The notes: a model not told the origin generated them from the sequence alone. Shown: positions 17,468 through 27,662, counted from the stretch's first letter. The stretch is 64,000 bases of DNA from Sutcliffiella horikoshii (GCF_020524325.1 NZ_JAIVKY010000007.1:62001-126000); one strand, 5' to 3'. Translations and numbers: made by a program.

Positions 17468-18541
17468 TTATTTACCATGCATCTTAAACTCTAAAAACAA
17501 TTCATTATAATAAGCAAGGTTTCTTTTTCCAAGGTTTTCATAAACCTCAAGCTTTTCTGTCAGCTCTGGTGGCGGATAGAATCGCGCGTCACCTGTAAGC
17601 TCTTCATCTAAAAGCGGCATTGCGGCCTTGTTTGGCGTGGAGTAACTTACATATTCTGTGTTTTCCGCTGCAACTTCAGCCTCTAACATAAAGTTGATAA
17701 ACTGATGTGCGGCTTCCACGTTCTTGGCCGTCTTCGGGATGACCATGTTGTCAAACCATAGGTTAGATCCTTCAACAGGTACTACATATTCAAGGTCTTC
17801 GTTTTCCCACATCAATTCAGCAGCAACCCCTGACCAAACGAGTCCAATTGCTGCTTCTTCATTTTCAATCAGCATTCGGTTCTCGTCCCCGACAATGGCT
17901 TTAATGTTAGGAGTAAGTGTATCCAGCTTTTTTTTCGCTTCAAGCAGGTGGTCTTTTTCCGTATCATTTAAAGAATAGCCTAAACTGTTTAGGGCCATCC
18001 CCATCACTTCACGGGCACCGTCTATCAAAAGAATTTCATTTTTTAAATCTTCGTCCCAAAGGTCATTCCAGCTTGTGATCTCTTTTCCATCTAACATGGA
18101 AGGGTTATAGACGATCCCCACTGTTCCCCAGAAGTAAGGAACAGAGTATTTATTCTCCGGATCAAACGGAAGGTCCATAAAACGTTCGTCAATGTTCCCA
18201 AGATTCGGCAGCTTCGAATGATCTAGAGGGATTAGTAGATCTTCTTGAATCATTTTATCAATCATATATTCAGAGGGAACCGCAATATCATAAGTGGTTC
18301 CACCTTGTTCTATCTTTGTTTTCATCGCTTCGTTCGAGTCAAAGGTTTCATAGATGACCTTCACACCAGTTTCCTCTTCAAACTGCTCGACCACATCCAT
18401 ATTGATATAGTCGCCCCAGTTGTAAATGGTCAATGTGTTTCCGCCGGAGTATCCTTGAGCGGAATTCAATTCGCTGATTGCATACCAAAGGAATGCAGAC
18501 GCTAAAACGACTGCTACAGTAAATTGTACAAGCTTCTTCAT
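17468..18541 (-). CDS. potD: Spermidine/putrescine-binding protein PotD
   Basis: A 357-residue binding protein with an N-terminal hydrophobic signal or anchor (residues 5-25). There is no clear lipobox, unlike the other binding proteins in this window. The mature part starts LTIYNWGDYI, the hallmark of PotD/PotF proteins, and retains VPYFWGTVGI. It binds extracellular polyamines. It is the last gene of potABCD and its start overlaps the potC stop by 4 nt. Confidence 0.93.
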   Translation of the reverse strand: MKKLVQFTVAVVLASAFLWYAISELNSAQGYSGGNTLTIYNWGDYINMDVVEQFEEETGVKVIYETFDSNEAMKTKIEQGGTTYDIAVPSEYMIDKMIQEDLLIPLDHSKLPNLGNIDERFMDLPFDPENKYSVPYFWGTVGIVYNPSMLDGKEITSWNDLWDEDLKNEILLIDGAREVMGMALNSLGYSLNDTEKDHLLEAKKKLDTLTPNIKAIVGDENRMLIENEEAAIGLVWSGVAAELMWENEDLEYVVPVEGSNLWFDNMVIPKTAKNVEAAHQFINFMLEAEVAAENTEYVSYSTPNKAAMPLLDEELTGDARFYPPPELTEKLEVYENLGKRNLAYYNELFLEFKMHGK

Positions 18542-19344
18542 CGTCTAACCCCCATTCCTGTAGGCTTGTTGCGAACCGTGATGAAGTAGTAAACAATCAC
18601 AAGGACAATGGTGAACAGGAACAGTAACGTGGAAAGCGCATTGATGTTCAGTGAGATTCCACGGCGTGCAAGGGAGTAAATTTCCACAGAAAGGGTAGTG
18701 AATCCGTTTCCTGTCACAAAGAATGTAACCGCGAAATCATCCAAGGAATAAGTCAGCGCCATAAAGAAACCGGCAAATATTCCTGGTGTGATATATGGCA
18801 GAATCACCTTTCTCATCACATCCCAGCGGCTTGCCCCCAAATCATGGGCCGCATCAATCAAGGTTGGGCTCATTTCTAATAGCTTTGGCAGTACCATCAA
18901 CACGACAATCGGTACGCAAAAGGCAATATGGGATAACAGAACAGAGAACATGCCAAGCTTGATTCCTGCCATCGTAAAGAGAATAAGGAAGGAAGCACCG
19001 ATAATAACGTCAGGACTAACAATTAAAACATTATTTAAAGATAATAAAGTGTTCTTTGTTTTCCGGTTTTTAAAAGAATAGATGGCGATTGCCCCCATCA
19101 CCCCGATAACGGTTGAGATTAAGGCAGAAAGTAAGGCAATCAAAAGTGTGTTCAAAACAATAATTAGCAGTCGCGTATCAGCAAACAGCTCTTTGTACCA
19201 ATCCAATGTGAAGCTCTCAAAGTCATACATCGTTCCTCCGCTGTTAAATGAGTAAAACACGAGGAAGAAAATTGGTAAATATAGAATCGCAAAAATTAAG
19301 ACGAGAAATAACGTTGATAACGGAGATGCTTTTCTATTACCCAT
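18538..19344 (-). CDS. potC: Spermidine/putrescine permease PotC
   Basis: A 268-residue, six-helix permease with the EAA loop DAAHDLGASRWDVMRKVILP that contacts PotA. The sequence is typical of PotC (YSFNSGG near the N terminus, LDDFAVTFFVTG later). It starts one base after the potB stop and overlaps potD by 4 nt. With PotB it forms the membrane channel. Confidence 0.92.
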   Translation of the reverse strand: MGNRKASPLSTLFLVLIFAILYLPIFFLVFYSFNSGGTMYDFESFTLDWYKELFADTRLLIIVLNTLLIALLSALISTVIGVMGAIAIYSFKNRKTKNTLLSLNNVLIVSPDVIIGASFLILFTMAGIKLGMFSVLLSHIAFCVPIVVLMVLPKLLEMSPTLIDAAHDLGASRWDVMRKVILPYITPGIFAGFFMALTYSLDDFAVTFFVTGNGFTTLSVEIYSLARRGISLNINALSTLLFLFTIVLVIVYYFITVRNKPTGMGVRR

Positions 19345-19345
19345 G

Positions 19346-20149
19346 TTAAATTCCTCGCTTTCTACTGCTTGTCATTTTCATGAAAAGGAACATAATGATA
19401 ATTAAAAATACGGCAATAGTCGAACCCATTCCCCAGTCTTGAGTGACAAGGAAATGTTGTTCGATTGCTGTTCCAAGGGTGATGACCCTGTTACCGGCAA
19501 TCAGTCTTGTTAGCATGAACAGTGATAATGCCGGGATGAAAACAATCTGACATCCGACCTTTACTCCGTCCAAGGTAAGTGGCAATGTGACTCTCCAAAA
19601 CGTTGTAAGGCGTGATGCCCCTAAATCATTTGCGGCATCAATTAGTGTCGCGTTCAGTTCATTCAATGCGTTAAAGATAGGCAGAATCATAAATGGAATG
19701 AAAATATAAACAGAAACAAACACAAAACTGAAGTCTGTAAATAATATCTGCTGGGAACCTATCCCAATTACTTCTAAAAAGCTGTTGGCCATTCCGTAAG
19801 TACCGAAAATACCTAAAAAGGCATAAGCTTTCAGAAGCAGGTTGATCCAGGAAGGAACAATAAGCAATAGCAACCATAAATATTTGTGACGGGTTTTCGT
19901 TAACAATAACGCCGTCGGATAAGCAATCAAAAGGGTGATGGCCGTTATGAGGAATGCATACCAAAACGAACTCAACGTCATTTTTAAATAAACGGTAGTA
20001 AAGAATTTTTGATAGTTTTCTAGTGATAACACGCCATCTATATTAAAAAAGGAATAATAGAGAACCAGTAATATCGGCGCTATGACAAACAGCGCAATCC
20101 AAAGAGCATAAGGGATAAGATAAAGATTTTTCGTTAATCTATTTTCCAT
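19346..20149 (-). CDS. potB: Spermidine/putrescine permease PotB
   Basis: A 267-residue permease with six helices and the EAA loop [20 protein letters not shown]. It overlaps the end of potA by 11 nt. It pairs with PotC in the polyamine importer. Order, size and sequence agree with B. subtilis PotB. Confidence 0.92.
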   Translation of the reverse strand: MENRLTKNLYLIPYALWIALFVIAPILLVLYYSFFNIDGVLSLENYQKFFTTVYLKMTLSSFWYAFLITAITLLIAYPTALLLTKTRHKYLWLLLLIVPSWINLLLKAYAFLGIFGTYGMANSFLEVIGIGSQQILFTDFSFVFVSVYIFIPFMILPIFNALNELNATLIDAANDLGASRLTTFWRVTLPLTLDGVKVGCQIVFIPALSLFMLTRLIAGNRVITLGTAIEQHFLVTQDWGMGSTIAVFLIIIMFLFMKMTSSRKRGI

Positions 20150-21251
20150 GGCTCGCTCCGGCTGTATGGGAATAGCCTTCTAGACGTCTGTCAAAATCTT
20201 CTTCCGATTCTCCAAGACGCATGACATGAATAGCCTCTGGGTCAAAATATAGTCCAATTTGATCTCCGACAGAAGCCTTCTTTGTAGAATGAACAAGCCA
20301 TTCGTTGCCTTCTTGGTCATAGCTGCTTATCTCATAATGAACGCCACGGAACAGCTGGGAGTCCACTCGTACCTGCAGCTTTCCTTCTGCTGGTGTGGTG
20401 ATTGCCAAATCCTCAGGTCGGATAACAATGTCCACCTTTTCGTCGTCCTTTAACCCCTTATCCACACATTCAAATTGTTTGCCGGCAAATTCCACAAGGA
20501 AATCCTTGATCATACGACCTTCTACTATATTGGACTCCCCGATAAAGTCGGCCACAAAACGGTTGATCGGCTCGTCATAAATATCTGTTGGCGTTCCACT
20601 TTGGATAATTTGTCCTTCATTAAGGACGAAGATCTCATCTGACATTGCAAGAGCTTCTTCCTGATCATGGGTAACGAAAATAAAGGTAATGCCAAGGCGT
20701 TGTTGAAGCTCTCTTAATTCATACTGCATTTCTGTACGAAGTTTCAGGTCTAGTGCAGATAGTGGTTCATCTAGCAAAATAACTTCCGGTTCATTAACGA
20801 TGGCACGAGCAATAGCTACACGCTGGCGCTGCCCTCCTGACATCTCCCTGATTTCACGAGATTCAAAGCCATTAAGGTTAACGAAACTAAGGGCTTCCGT
20901 TACCTTCTTTTCAATATCAGCCTTTTTCATCTTTTTAATTTTCAGCCCAAAAGCAACATTTTCGAATACATTTAAGTGAGGAAAAAGAGCGTAATCTTGA
21001 AAGACCGTGTTCACCTGGCGTTTGTTGGCAGGTACATCATTAATTTTTTTACCGTTAAAATAAATGTCCCCCGCAGTAGCCTCGGTAAAGCCGGCAATCA
21101 GGCGAAGGATCGTCGTTTTCCCGCAACCGGATGGGCCAAGCAGGGTATAAAACTTTCCGCGTTCTATCTCAAAACTAACATTGTTAAGCACAGCAGGATC
21201 ATTATCAAACTGCTTGCGTACATCTTTAAACTGAATAATTGCGTTAGTCAT
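20139..21251 (-). CDS. potA: Spermidine/putrescine ATPase PotA
   Basis: A 370-residue ATPase with Walker [11 protein letters not shown]-loop [10 protein letters not shown], signature MSGGQRQRV, Walker B VILLDEP and FVTHDQEEA, followed by a C-terminal TOBE domain (residues about 235-345) as expected of PotA. It energises polyamine uptake and is first in potABCD. A GGGAGG ribosome site lies just upstream. The untranslated leader contains a strong hairpin at 21308-21346. Confidence 0.93.
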   Translation of the reverse strand: MTNAIIQFKDVRKQFDNDPAVLNNVSFEIERGKFYTLLGPSGCGKTTILRLIAGFTEATAGDIYFNGKKINDVPANKRQVNTVFQDYALFPHLNVFENVAFGLKIKKMKKADIEKKVTEALSFVNLNGFESREIREMSGGQRQRVAIARAIVNEPEVILLDEPLSALDLKLRTEMQYELRELQQRLGITFIFVTHDQEEALAMSDEIFVLNEGQIIQSGTPTDIYDEPINRFVADFIGESNIVEGRMIKDFLVEFAGKQFECVDKGLKDDEKVDIVIRPEDLAITTPAEGKLQVRVDSQLFRGVHYEISSYDQEGNEWLVHSTKKASVGDQIGLYFDPEAIHVMRLGESEEDFDRRLEGYSHTAGASHGK

Positions 21252-21307
21252 AGCAACCTCCCTATATATAAGATTCTATCAATTGATTACTGTAATGTAG
21301 GACCTAG

Positions 21308-21406
21308 CTGGTGGTTGAAGCGAAAGGCTGGCGCTTCAACCACCAGTGGTGATTAACAGAATCCAAAATGTATTTTGTAAGTATAATAATTCATGATTCG
21401 GGACAA
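21308..21406 (-). promoter_or_regulatory. pot promoter and leader hairpin
   Basis: A candidate minus-strand promoter has TTGTCC (21406-21401), a 15-bp spacer and TATACT (21385-21380). The leader then contains a perfect 15-bp stem (21308-21322 with 21332-21346) with a 9-nt loop and no U-tract. The hairpin is clear; the promoter call is weaker. Confidence 0.6.
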
Positions 21407-21435
21407 TTATACAGGAATTACCTGAAAAAACAATA

Positions 21436-21489
21436 TAAAAAAATGCTTGTCTCACAACCAATTTATGGTCGGTAAGACAAGCATTTTTA
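21436..21489 (-). terminator. Terminator of rluF-like gene
   Basis: Arms around AAAATGCTTGTCT (from 21440) and AGACAAGCATTTT (from 21475) form a 13-bp stem with inner pairing, and minus-strand transcription runs into a T-rich tract. It sits directly after the stop codon. Confidence 0.85.
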
Positions 21490-22197
21490 TTACCATTCTT
21501 TTGGCTCATAATTCAACTCAGCAAACAACTGGCGTTTCTCCTTTTTGCTAAGGTCGCGCCACTGTCCCATCGGCAAGTTTCCAAGCTCGATATTCATGAT
21601 CCGGGTGCGCTGGAGGCGAAGGACCTCATACCCAAGCTCTGCACACATGCGTCGAATCTGACGATTTAACCCTTGAGTCAAAATAATCTTGAAATCAAAT
21701 TTAGATAGTTGTTCCACTTCGCAAGGTAGTGTCTTGGTTCCTAGTATCTTCACACCTTCAGACATCTGCTTCACAAAGTCCGGAGTAATAGGTTTATCAA
21801 CAGAGACGATGTACTCTTTTTCATGTCTGTTTTCCGGGCGCAAAATTTCATTGATGATGTCTCCGTCGTTTGTTAATAGAATCAGACCTTCCGATTCCTT
21901 ATCAAGACGCCCGATATGGGAAAGACGCAGAGGATGATTTACCAGGTCAATGATATTTCCCTTTACTTTCTTTTCCGTGGTGCTGGTGATGCCGATTGGC
22001 TTGTTCAAAGCGATATAAACATTGTCTCTGGCAATTCGGATAAGTTGACCGTTGACCAATACCTCGTCTCCAGGGTTTACCTGACCGCCTATCTTGGCAA
22101 CCTTGCCATTGATTTTTACTCTGCCTTCTTCGATCAATTTATCGGCCCCACGCCTTGAAGCAACACCAGAGTCACTTATAAATTTATTGATTCTCAT
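21490..22197 (-). CDS. rluF: 23S rRNA pseudouridine synthase, RluF type
   Basis: About 236 residues. An N-terminal S4 RNA-binding domain (MRINKFISDSGVASRRGAD) is followed by the RsuA/RluB/E/F catalytic domain with GRLDKESEGLILLTNDGD, whose Asp is the catalytic residue, and GLNRQIRRMC. The sequence around RTRIMN and LPMGQWRDL resembles E. coli RluF (23S U2604) more than RsuA or RluB. The in-frame extension to 22281 has no family match; ATG 22197 has AAGGA 11 nt upstream. Confidence 0.85.
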   Translation of the reverse strand: MRINKFISDSGVASRRGADKLIEEGRVKINGKVAKIGGQVNPGDEVLVNGQLIRIARDNVYIALNKPIGITSTTEKKVKGNIIDLVNHPLRLSHIGRLDKESEGLILLTNDGDIINEILRPENRHEKEYIVSVDKPITPDFVKQMSEGVKILGTKTLPCEVEQLSKFDFKIILTQGLNRQIRRMCAELGYEVLRLQRTRIMNIELGNLPMGQWRDLSKKEKRQLFAELNYEPKEW

Positions 22198-22281
22198 TCT
22201 AGTACACGTCCTTATATGAAAAATGAACTCACTCTTATATAGGAAGAGGAGAGGAATATTCCTGTATATGTACCCTATCAT

Positions 22282-22512
22282 ACAATAAACAAAGGACCGC
22301 TTACAAATGGCGGCGGAACAAATAGAAGCGTGGAAGATGGGAGTGTTGCTTTAACGCTTTAACGGGGAGCGGGTCAGACCCCTTAAAATATTTTCATGTA
22401 ATTTCTACCATTGAAAATGCTAGAAACCTAGTATTTATCTGCAAATTTTCGACAATTTTCTTTTCTAGGTATATTTATTCATGAAAATATATTCATCTTT
22501 GGAAAACATATA
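22282..22512. other. Non-coding region with GGGTCAGACCCC palindrome
   Basis: No gene is seen. It contains GGGTCAGACCCC at 22371-22382, preceded by CTTTAACGCTTTAACGGG, a relic-like copy of the palindrome used as a terminator at 11848. The rest is AT-rich leader DNA before the nupN promoter. I looked for a purine riboswitch and did not find its conserved core. Confidence 0.5.
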
Positions 22513-22541
22513 TTGAAAAAATGGAAGTTTACGAATATAGT
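22513..22541 (+). promoter_or_regulatory. SigA-type promoter of nupN-like gene
   Basis: TTGAAA (22513-22518), a 17-bp spacer and TATAGT (22536-22541), about 60 nt before the ATG at 22599, which has GGGGGA as its ribosome site. Confidence 0.7.
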
Positions 22542-22598
22542 TATGATAGTAAGGGTTTTCACTTTACTATAAATTTATAATTTTGGGGGAATTACAAA

Positions 22599-23708
22599 AT
22601 GAAAAAGGGTTTAATTGCAACGATCATCACTGTTCTAACAACGATGATCTTTCTAGTAGGTTGCGGTACAGACAACAACAACAGTGGTTCTGACTCTGCT
22701 TCTGGCGATGGTAGCGGTTCTGACTTAATGGTCGGAATGGTAACGGACGCTGGAACAATTGATGACAAATCTTTTAACGAAGGAACTTGGAATGGAATCC
22801 TTCAAGCTAAAGAAGACTTCGGCATTAAAGAGAAATACTTAAAGCCTGCTGGTACTACAGAAGCTGATTACATGCAAGAAATTACTAACTTATATGATGC
22901 AGACTTTAAATTTATTGTTACTCCTGGATTTAAATTTGAAACAGCGGTATTCCAAGCACAAAGCCAATATGAAGATGCAAAGTTCGTCTTAATCGACGGA
23001 TCTCCACATAATGGCGATTTCAACCCTGTAGTAGGTGAAAACACAGTATCTATCTTCTTCGCAGAGCACGAAGCTGGATTCTTGGCTGGTGTTGCTACAG
23101 CTCTTGAGTTAAAAGAAGGCGAAGCTGGATTCATTGGTGGTATGGAAATTCCTCCAGTTCAAAAGTTCAACTGGGGCTTCCAACAAGGTATTGCATACGC
23201 TAACGAAAACTTAGATACAAATGTAAGCATTAAAGAAGAAAACGTAGTGTACCAAGGTACATTCGATGATGTAGCTGCAGGTCAGCAAATTGCTGGAGCA
23301 ATGTTTGACCGTGGCGTAAATGTAATCTTCGCAGCAGCGGGTGGAGTTGGCGTTGGGGCAATCAACGAAGCGAAAACTCGTGTTGAAGACGGAGACGATG
23401 TATGGATGGTTGGAGTAGACGTTGACCAGTATGAACAAGGGAAAATGGATAACGGTGAATCTGTAATCCTAACTTCTGCAATGAAGAAAATCGACACAGC
23501 TGCAGCTGATATGATCAAAGCAGAAATCGATGGAGAATTCCCAGGTGGCGAAACTCTTACATTTAATGCGAAAAACGATGGTGTAGGACTTCCTGAAGAA
23601 AATCCAAACTTAAGTGATGAAACATCTACTAAAGTTGATGAGATCTTTGAACTAATCAAATCCGGTGATGTAGAAGTATCTGCTGAGCAAGGCGATTTGA
23701 TCAAGTAA
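22599..23708 (+). CDS. nupN: BMP-family nucleoside-binding lipoprotein (NupN-like)
   Basis: A 369-residue BMP/PnrA-type binding protein with lipobox FLVGC and an S/G/D-rich linker. It shows the family landmarks MVTDAGTIDDKSFNEGTWNG, AEHEAGFLAG and GVDVDQYEQG. BMP receptors bind purine nucleosides (guanosine and inosine). The ATPase and two permeases downstream match B. subtilis nupNOPQ, a guanosine importer. A terminator after this gene lets the receptor be over-produced. Confidence 0.9.
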   Translation: MKKGLIATIITVLTTMIFLVGCGTDNNNSGSDSASGDGSGSDLMVGMVTDAGTIDDKSFNEGTWNGILQAKEDFGIKEKYLKPAGTTEADYMQEITNLYDADFKFIVTPGFKFETAVFQAQSQYEDAKFVLIDGSPHNGDFNPVVGENTVSIFFAEHEAGFLAGVATALELKEGEAGFIGGMEIPPVQKFNWGFQQGIAYANENLDTNVSIKEENVVYQGTFDDVAAGQQIAGAMFDRGVNVIFAAAGGVGVGAINEAKTRVEDGDDVWMVGVDVDQYEQGKMDNGESVILTSAMKKIDTAAADMIKAEIDGEFPGGETLTFNAKNDGVGLPEENPNLSDETSTKVDEIFELIKSGDVEVSAEQGDLIK

Positions 23709-23771
23709 TACGTGCAGTGCCTAGCATAATCTTCTACAGCAAACTCGTTTGCTAGATTCAGATTGATAAAG

Positions 23772-23797
23772 AAAAGGCGGGGTGACCCGCCTTTTTT
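23772..23797 (+). terminator. Intra-operon terminator nupN/nupO
   Basis: GGCGGG-gtga-CCCGCC followed by six Ts. It should reduce read-through to the ATPase and permease genes. Confidence 0.88.
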
Positions 23798-23865
23798 AAT
23801 GCAAATGTAAGAGGTTAGTTGTCTGTCCTCTTGGGATAAATAAACAAAAAAGGGAGAATCACTCT

Positions 23866-25389
23866 ATGGACTATGTAGTGGAGATGCTCAATATCCGGAA
23901 AGAATTTACTGGAATAGTTGCCAATGATGATATTACACTTCGTCTGAAGCAAGGGGAAATTCACGCCCTTCTTGGAGAAAATGGTGCCGGGAAATCAACA
24001 CTGATGGCTATTTTGTTCGGTATGTATCAACCGGATAGAGGATCTATAAAAATAAATGGCAAGGAAACGAAAATTGCCAACCCTAATGTCGCGACAAAAC
24101 TCGGTATCGGGATGGTCCACCAACACTTCAAGCTGGTCAGTAACTTTACGGTAACAGAAAACATCATGCTTGGTTCCGAATTGCATAAAATGTATGTGCT
24201 TGATAAAAAAACGGCCAGTAAAAGAATTGAAGAATTGTCGAAAAAGTATGGCTTAAATGTGGATCCACATGCGAAAATTGAAGACATTTCCGTCGGCATG
24301 CAACAGCGTGTTGAAATTCTGAAGATGCTTTATCGTCAAGCTGACGTACTTATTTTGGACGAGCCTACCGCGGTTCTTACCCCTCAGGAAATTGAGGAAC
24401 TGGGTAAGATTATGAAGAACCTTATCGCAGAAGGTAAATCGATCATTATTATCACGCACAAACTGAAAGAAATTAAGGCAATGGCGGACAGGTGTACGGT
24501 TATCAGAAGAGGAAAGACAATTGGCACGGTAAATGTTGCGGAAACGTCCAAAGAACAAATGGCTGAAATGATGGTAGGACGTGAAGTTAACTTTAAAGTC
24601 GACAAAACTGAAGCGACTCCAAGTGACGTTGTGTTAAAGATGGACAATGTTTCAGTGAAAAAGGGCAAAGACGTAGTTGCCCTTAAGAATATGTCCCTAG
24701 AACTGAAAAAAGGGGAAATCCTTGGCATTGCAGGGGTAGACGGAAACGGACAGGCTGAAATTGTGGAAAGTATTACGGGCTTGAAGCAAGCCGACTCCGG
24801 AACCATCCTTTTTGAAGGAAAAGACATTACCAAAATGCCGGTCCGTTCTAGAATTGCAAGCGGTATCGCTCATATTCCTGAAGACCGCCATAAACATGGA
24901 CTTGTCTTAGATTATACAATTGAAGAAAATATGGTTTTAGAATTGTACCATAAAGAACCTTACTCCAAGCGTGGCGTGCTCAATTTTGCTGCGATTAAAA
25001 AGCATGCAGATAACATCATTAAAAGCTTTGATGTCCGTTCTGGGGAAGGCGGAAAGTCTATTGCAAGGTCCCTCTCAGGTGGTAACCAGCAAAAGGCGGT
25101 AATCGGGCGGGAGATTGAACTGGACCCGACTTTGTTAATTGCGGTTCAGCCTACTCGTGGACTGGATGTTGGTTCTATCGAGTACATCCACAAAAGACTT
25201 GTGGAACAGCGCGACAAAGGGAAAGCGGTATTGCTTGTGTCCTTGGAATTAGATGAAGTATTAAATGTTTCAGATCGCATCGCTGTTGTCAATAATGGCC
25301 AACTTGTCGGAATCGTGAATGCAAAGGAAACAAACGAGAACGAACTTGGTCTGATGATGGCAGGCGTGATGAAGGGGGAAGAAGAATGA
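23866..25389 (+). CDS. nupO: Nucleoside ABC transporter ATPase (NupO-like, duplicated)
   Basis: A 507-residue protein of two fused ABC domains. The first has Walker A GENGAGKST, VHQHFKLV, VGMQQRVEILK and LDEPTAVLTP. The second has a degenerate Walker A (GVDGNGQAE) and LSGGNQQKAVIGRE, as is usual for sugar/nucleoside importers of this class. It overlaps nupP by 4 nt. It energises the NupP/NupQ permease pair. Confidence 0.9.
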   Translation: MDYVVEMLNIRKEFTGIVANDDITLRLKQGEIHALLGENGAGKSTLMAILFGMYQPDRGSIKINGKETKIANPNVATKLGIGMVHQHFKLVSNFTVTENIMLGSELHKMYVLDKKTASKRIEELSKKYGLNVDPHAKIEDISVGMQQRVEILKMLYRQADVLILDEPTAVLTPQEIEELGKIMKNLIAEGKSIIIITHKLKEIKAMADRCTVIRRGKTIGTVNVAETSKEQMAEMMVGREVNFKVDKTEATPSDVVLKMDNVSVKKGKDVVALKNMSLELKKGEILGIAGVDGNGQAEIVESITGLKQADSGTILFEGKDITKMPVRSRIASGIAHIPEDRHKHGLVLDYTIEENMVLELYHKEPYSKRGVLNFAAIKKHADNIIKSFDVRSGEGGKSIARSLSGGNQQKAVIGREIELDPTLLIAVQPTRGLDVGSIEYIHKRLVEQRDKGKAVLLVSLELDEVLNVSDRIAVVNNGQLVGIVNAKETNENELGLMMAGVMKGEEE

Positions 25390-26474
25390 GAAATGGCATA
25401 ATCTCGTTACTTGCTGTCCTTTTCGGTTTGATTGCAGGTGCGATATTGATGGCAGTCACAGGTAATAATCCTGTGGAAGGATATAAATATTTATTTGAAG
25501 GCGGTTTGAAAAACCTGTCTAGAATGGGAAATACACTTGCAACAGCGACACCGCTAATCTTTACGGGTCTATCGGTTGCATTTGCTTTCCGTACCGGTTT
25601 ATTTAATATCGGAGCCGCAGGACAAATGCTCATTGGTGGTTTTTGTGCGGTAGCTGTCGGACTGACGTTTGATTTGTCCAGACCGTTACTTTTAGTAATG
25701 ATGGTCGTGGCAGGATTTATCGGAGGAGCACTTTGGGCTTTTATCCCAGGACTATTAAAAGCAAAGTTTAACGTACATGAAGTAGTATCCACCATTATGA
25801 TGAACTGGATTGCCTACTGGACGGTATACTATGCGGTTCCTGCCTACTTTAAGGGCGAGTTTTTGGAAACAGAATCTAAAAAACTACCAGAATCTGCATC
25901 TTTACGTACACCAATTTTAACGGAAATGTTTGATGGGTCTTATATTAACCTTGGTTTATTTATTGCTGCCATTGCAGTGATTATCTTCTCCTTCATCATC
26001 AATAAAACCACACTAGGTTATGAGTTGAAGGCGGTTGGATTTAACCGTGATTCAGCGGAATATGCAGGTATTGCAGTTAACCGAAGTATCGTTACTTCCA
26101 TGGTTATTGCCGGTGGTCTGGCTGGTCTAGGCGGAGTTGCATTCTACGCTGGAAATGCGACAAGCATTCAAATAGGTATTTTACCTACTCAAGGCTTTGA
26201 TGGAATTGCTGTGGCACTTTTAGGTGCAAACACAGGTATCGGGGTATTATTGGCTGCTATTTTCTTCGGTCTTCTTTATTCAGGTCGCGGATTTATGAAC
26301 GCGATGACAGAGATCCCACCAGAAATTGCGGACTCTATCATTGCAATCATCATCTATTTTGCTGCTACAAGCATCTTGATAGATCGCATGATTCGATATT
26401 TTATTAACAAAAAGAAAAATAGAAAACAACCAGCGATTGTTCAAAACACAACTGAGAAAAAGGAGGAGGTATAA
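25386..26474 (+). CDS. nupP: Nucleoside ABC transporter permease (NupP-like)
   Basis: A 362-residue BPD_transp_2-type permease with eight to ten helices and the typical FRTGLFNIGAAGQMLIGG segment. The C terminus is charged (KKKNRKQ). It overlaps nupO by 4 nt and is 3 nt from nupQ. It forms a heterodimeric channel with NupQ. Confidence 0.9.
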   Translation: MRNGIISLLAVLFGLIAGAILMAVTGNNPVEGYKYLFEGGLKNLSRMGNTLATATPLIFTGLSVAFAFRTGLFNIGAAGQMLIGGFCAVAVGLTFDLSRPLLLVMMVVAGFIGGALWAFIPGLLKAKFNVHEVVSTIMMNWIAYWTVYYAVPAYFKGEFLETESKKLPESASLRTPILTEMFDGSYINLGLFIAAIAVIIFSFIINKTTLGYELKAVGFNRDSAEYAGIAVNRSIVTSMVIAGGLAGLGGVAFYAGNATSIQIGILPTQGFDGIAVALLGANTGIGVLLAAIFFGLLYSGRGFMNAMTEIPPEIADSIIAIIIYFAATSILIDRMIRYFINKKKNRKQPAIVQNTTEKKEEV

Positions 26475-26477
26475 GGT

Positions 26478-27428
26478 ATGTGGACAGTGATTCAACAAAT
26501 AGCACCGTACGCAATCATCTTCACTATCCCTCTTTTGATCACAGCGCTAGGAGCTTTATTTAGTGAGCGAAGTGGAGTTGTAAACATTGGTCTAGAAGGA
26601 TTAATGGTAATTGGGGCATTCACTGGAGCGCTTGTTATTTTGAACATGCAGAAAATGATGCCTGGGCAACAAACAGCAATCTGGATTGGTCTGGCACTTG
26701 CTACCTTGATGGGATTATTGTTCTCCCTTCTTCATGCATTTGCAAGTATTAACCTTCACGCCAATCAGATCATCAGTGGAACAGCCATCAATATGATTGC
26801 TGCAGCTATCACGGTGTTCTTGGCTCGTAACATTACAGGTAGCGGAAACATCCAAATCAGCACATTAAAACCTTTCAATGTTCCATTTTTATCAGATATT
26901 CCAGTGATTGGCAGCTTGCTATTCACTAGAACTTACGCAACGACTTGGCTCGTTCTAGCTATTTTGCTAGTAAGTGCATTTATGCTGTATAAAACTCCAT
27001 TCGGGCTGCGTCTTCGTTCATGTGGGGAGCATCCACATGCAGCAGAAGCAGCAGGAATCAGCGTAAGTAAAATGCGTTATATTGGCGTTATGATCTCAGG
27101 AGCTTTCTCTGGACTGGGTGGAGCGGTTTTCATCGTTACAACTGGTGGAGAATTTAACGGAACGGTTGCGGGACTAGGTTTCTTGGCACTTGCTTCCTTG
27201 ATCTTCGGACAGTGGAAACCACTTGGAATCCTTGCGGCAACTTTGTTCTTCGGATTCGCCACTACGGTTGCGAACGTTTCACAGGTAATTCCTTCTTTAG
27301 CTGTCATTCCGCCAGTATTCTTGAAGGTATTCCCATATGTTGTAACATTAATTGCGTTAATCGTGTTCTCTAAGTCTTCTCAAGCACCAAAAGCGGTGGG
27401 AGAACCGTTTGATTCTGGGAAACGATGA
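26478..27428 (+). CDS. nupQ: Nucleoside ABC transporter permease (NupQ-like)
   Basis: A 316-residue BPD_transp_2 permease with SERSGVVNIGLEGLMVIGAF near the N terminus and GENPHAAEAAG-like RSCGEHPHAAEAAGIS in the central cytoplasmic loop. A GGAGGT ribosome site at the end of nupP serves it. It is the last gene of the operon, followed by a strong terminator. Confidence 0.9.
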   Translation: MWTVIQQIAPYAIIFTIPLLITALGALFSERSGVVNIGLEGLMVIGAFTGALVILNMQKMMPGQQTAIWIGLALATLMGLLFSLLHAFASINLHANQIISGTAINMIAAAITVFLARNITGSGNIQISTLKPFNVPFLSDIPVIGSLLFTRTYATTWLVLAILLVSAFMLYKTPFGLRLRSCGEHPHAAEAAGISVSKMRYIGVMISGAFSGLGGAVFIVTTGGEFNGTVAGLGFLALASLIFGQWKPLGILAATLFFGFATTVANVSQVIPSLAVIPPVFLKVFPYVVTLIALIVFSKSSQAPKAVGEPFDSGKR

Positions 27429-27435
27429 GACATCA

Positions 27436-27471
27436 AAAACACGCTCTCTTTATGGAGGGCGTGTTTTTTTA
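27436..27471 (+). terminator. Terminator of nup operon
   Basis: Arms ACACGCTCTC and GGGCGTGT pair over a TTATGGA-type loop, followed by seven Ts. Confidence 0.88.
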
Positions 27472-27587
27472 GGCATATTATTTGTCGATTTGCATATATT
27501 CTTATCGGTTTAAACAGTATTCCCTTTATTCCGGTCAGTAAGGTACCATGTAAAATAATTGTTCCGAGAGGCTCTAGAGTTGAATTT

Positions 27588-27606
27588 GCTGGGTTTTCAT
27601 CCCAGC
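27588..27606 (+). other. Hairpin upstream of AraC-type gene
   Basis: GCTGGG/CCCAGC stem (27588-27606) followed by TTCTTTATTATTTT. It looks like a weak terminator or leader hairpin about 55 nt before the regulator gene; a TATAAT lies at 27624-27629 without a matching -35. Confidence 0.4.
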
Positions 27607-27662
27607 TTCTTTATTATTTTAGTTATAATAAAAGAAAGAACATCCAAATGAGGAGAAAAACA

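Noticed and set aside
22282-22598. Purine riboswitch before the nupN-like gene
   Set aside because: The leader lacks the conserved junction sequence and three-helix layout; only a promoter and a simple palindrome are visible.
24384-24833. 149-residue ORF on minus
   Set aside because: It is the mirror frame of the nupO-like ATPase; the plus-strand motifs prove the coding strand.
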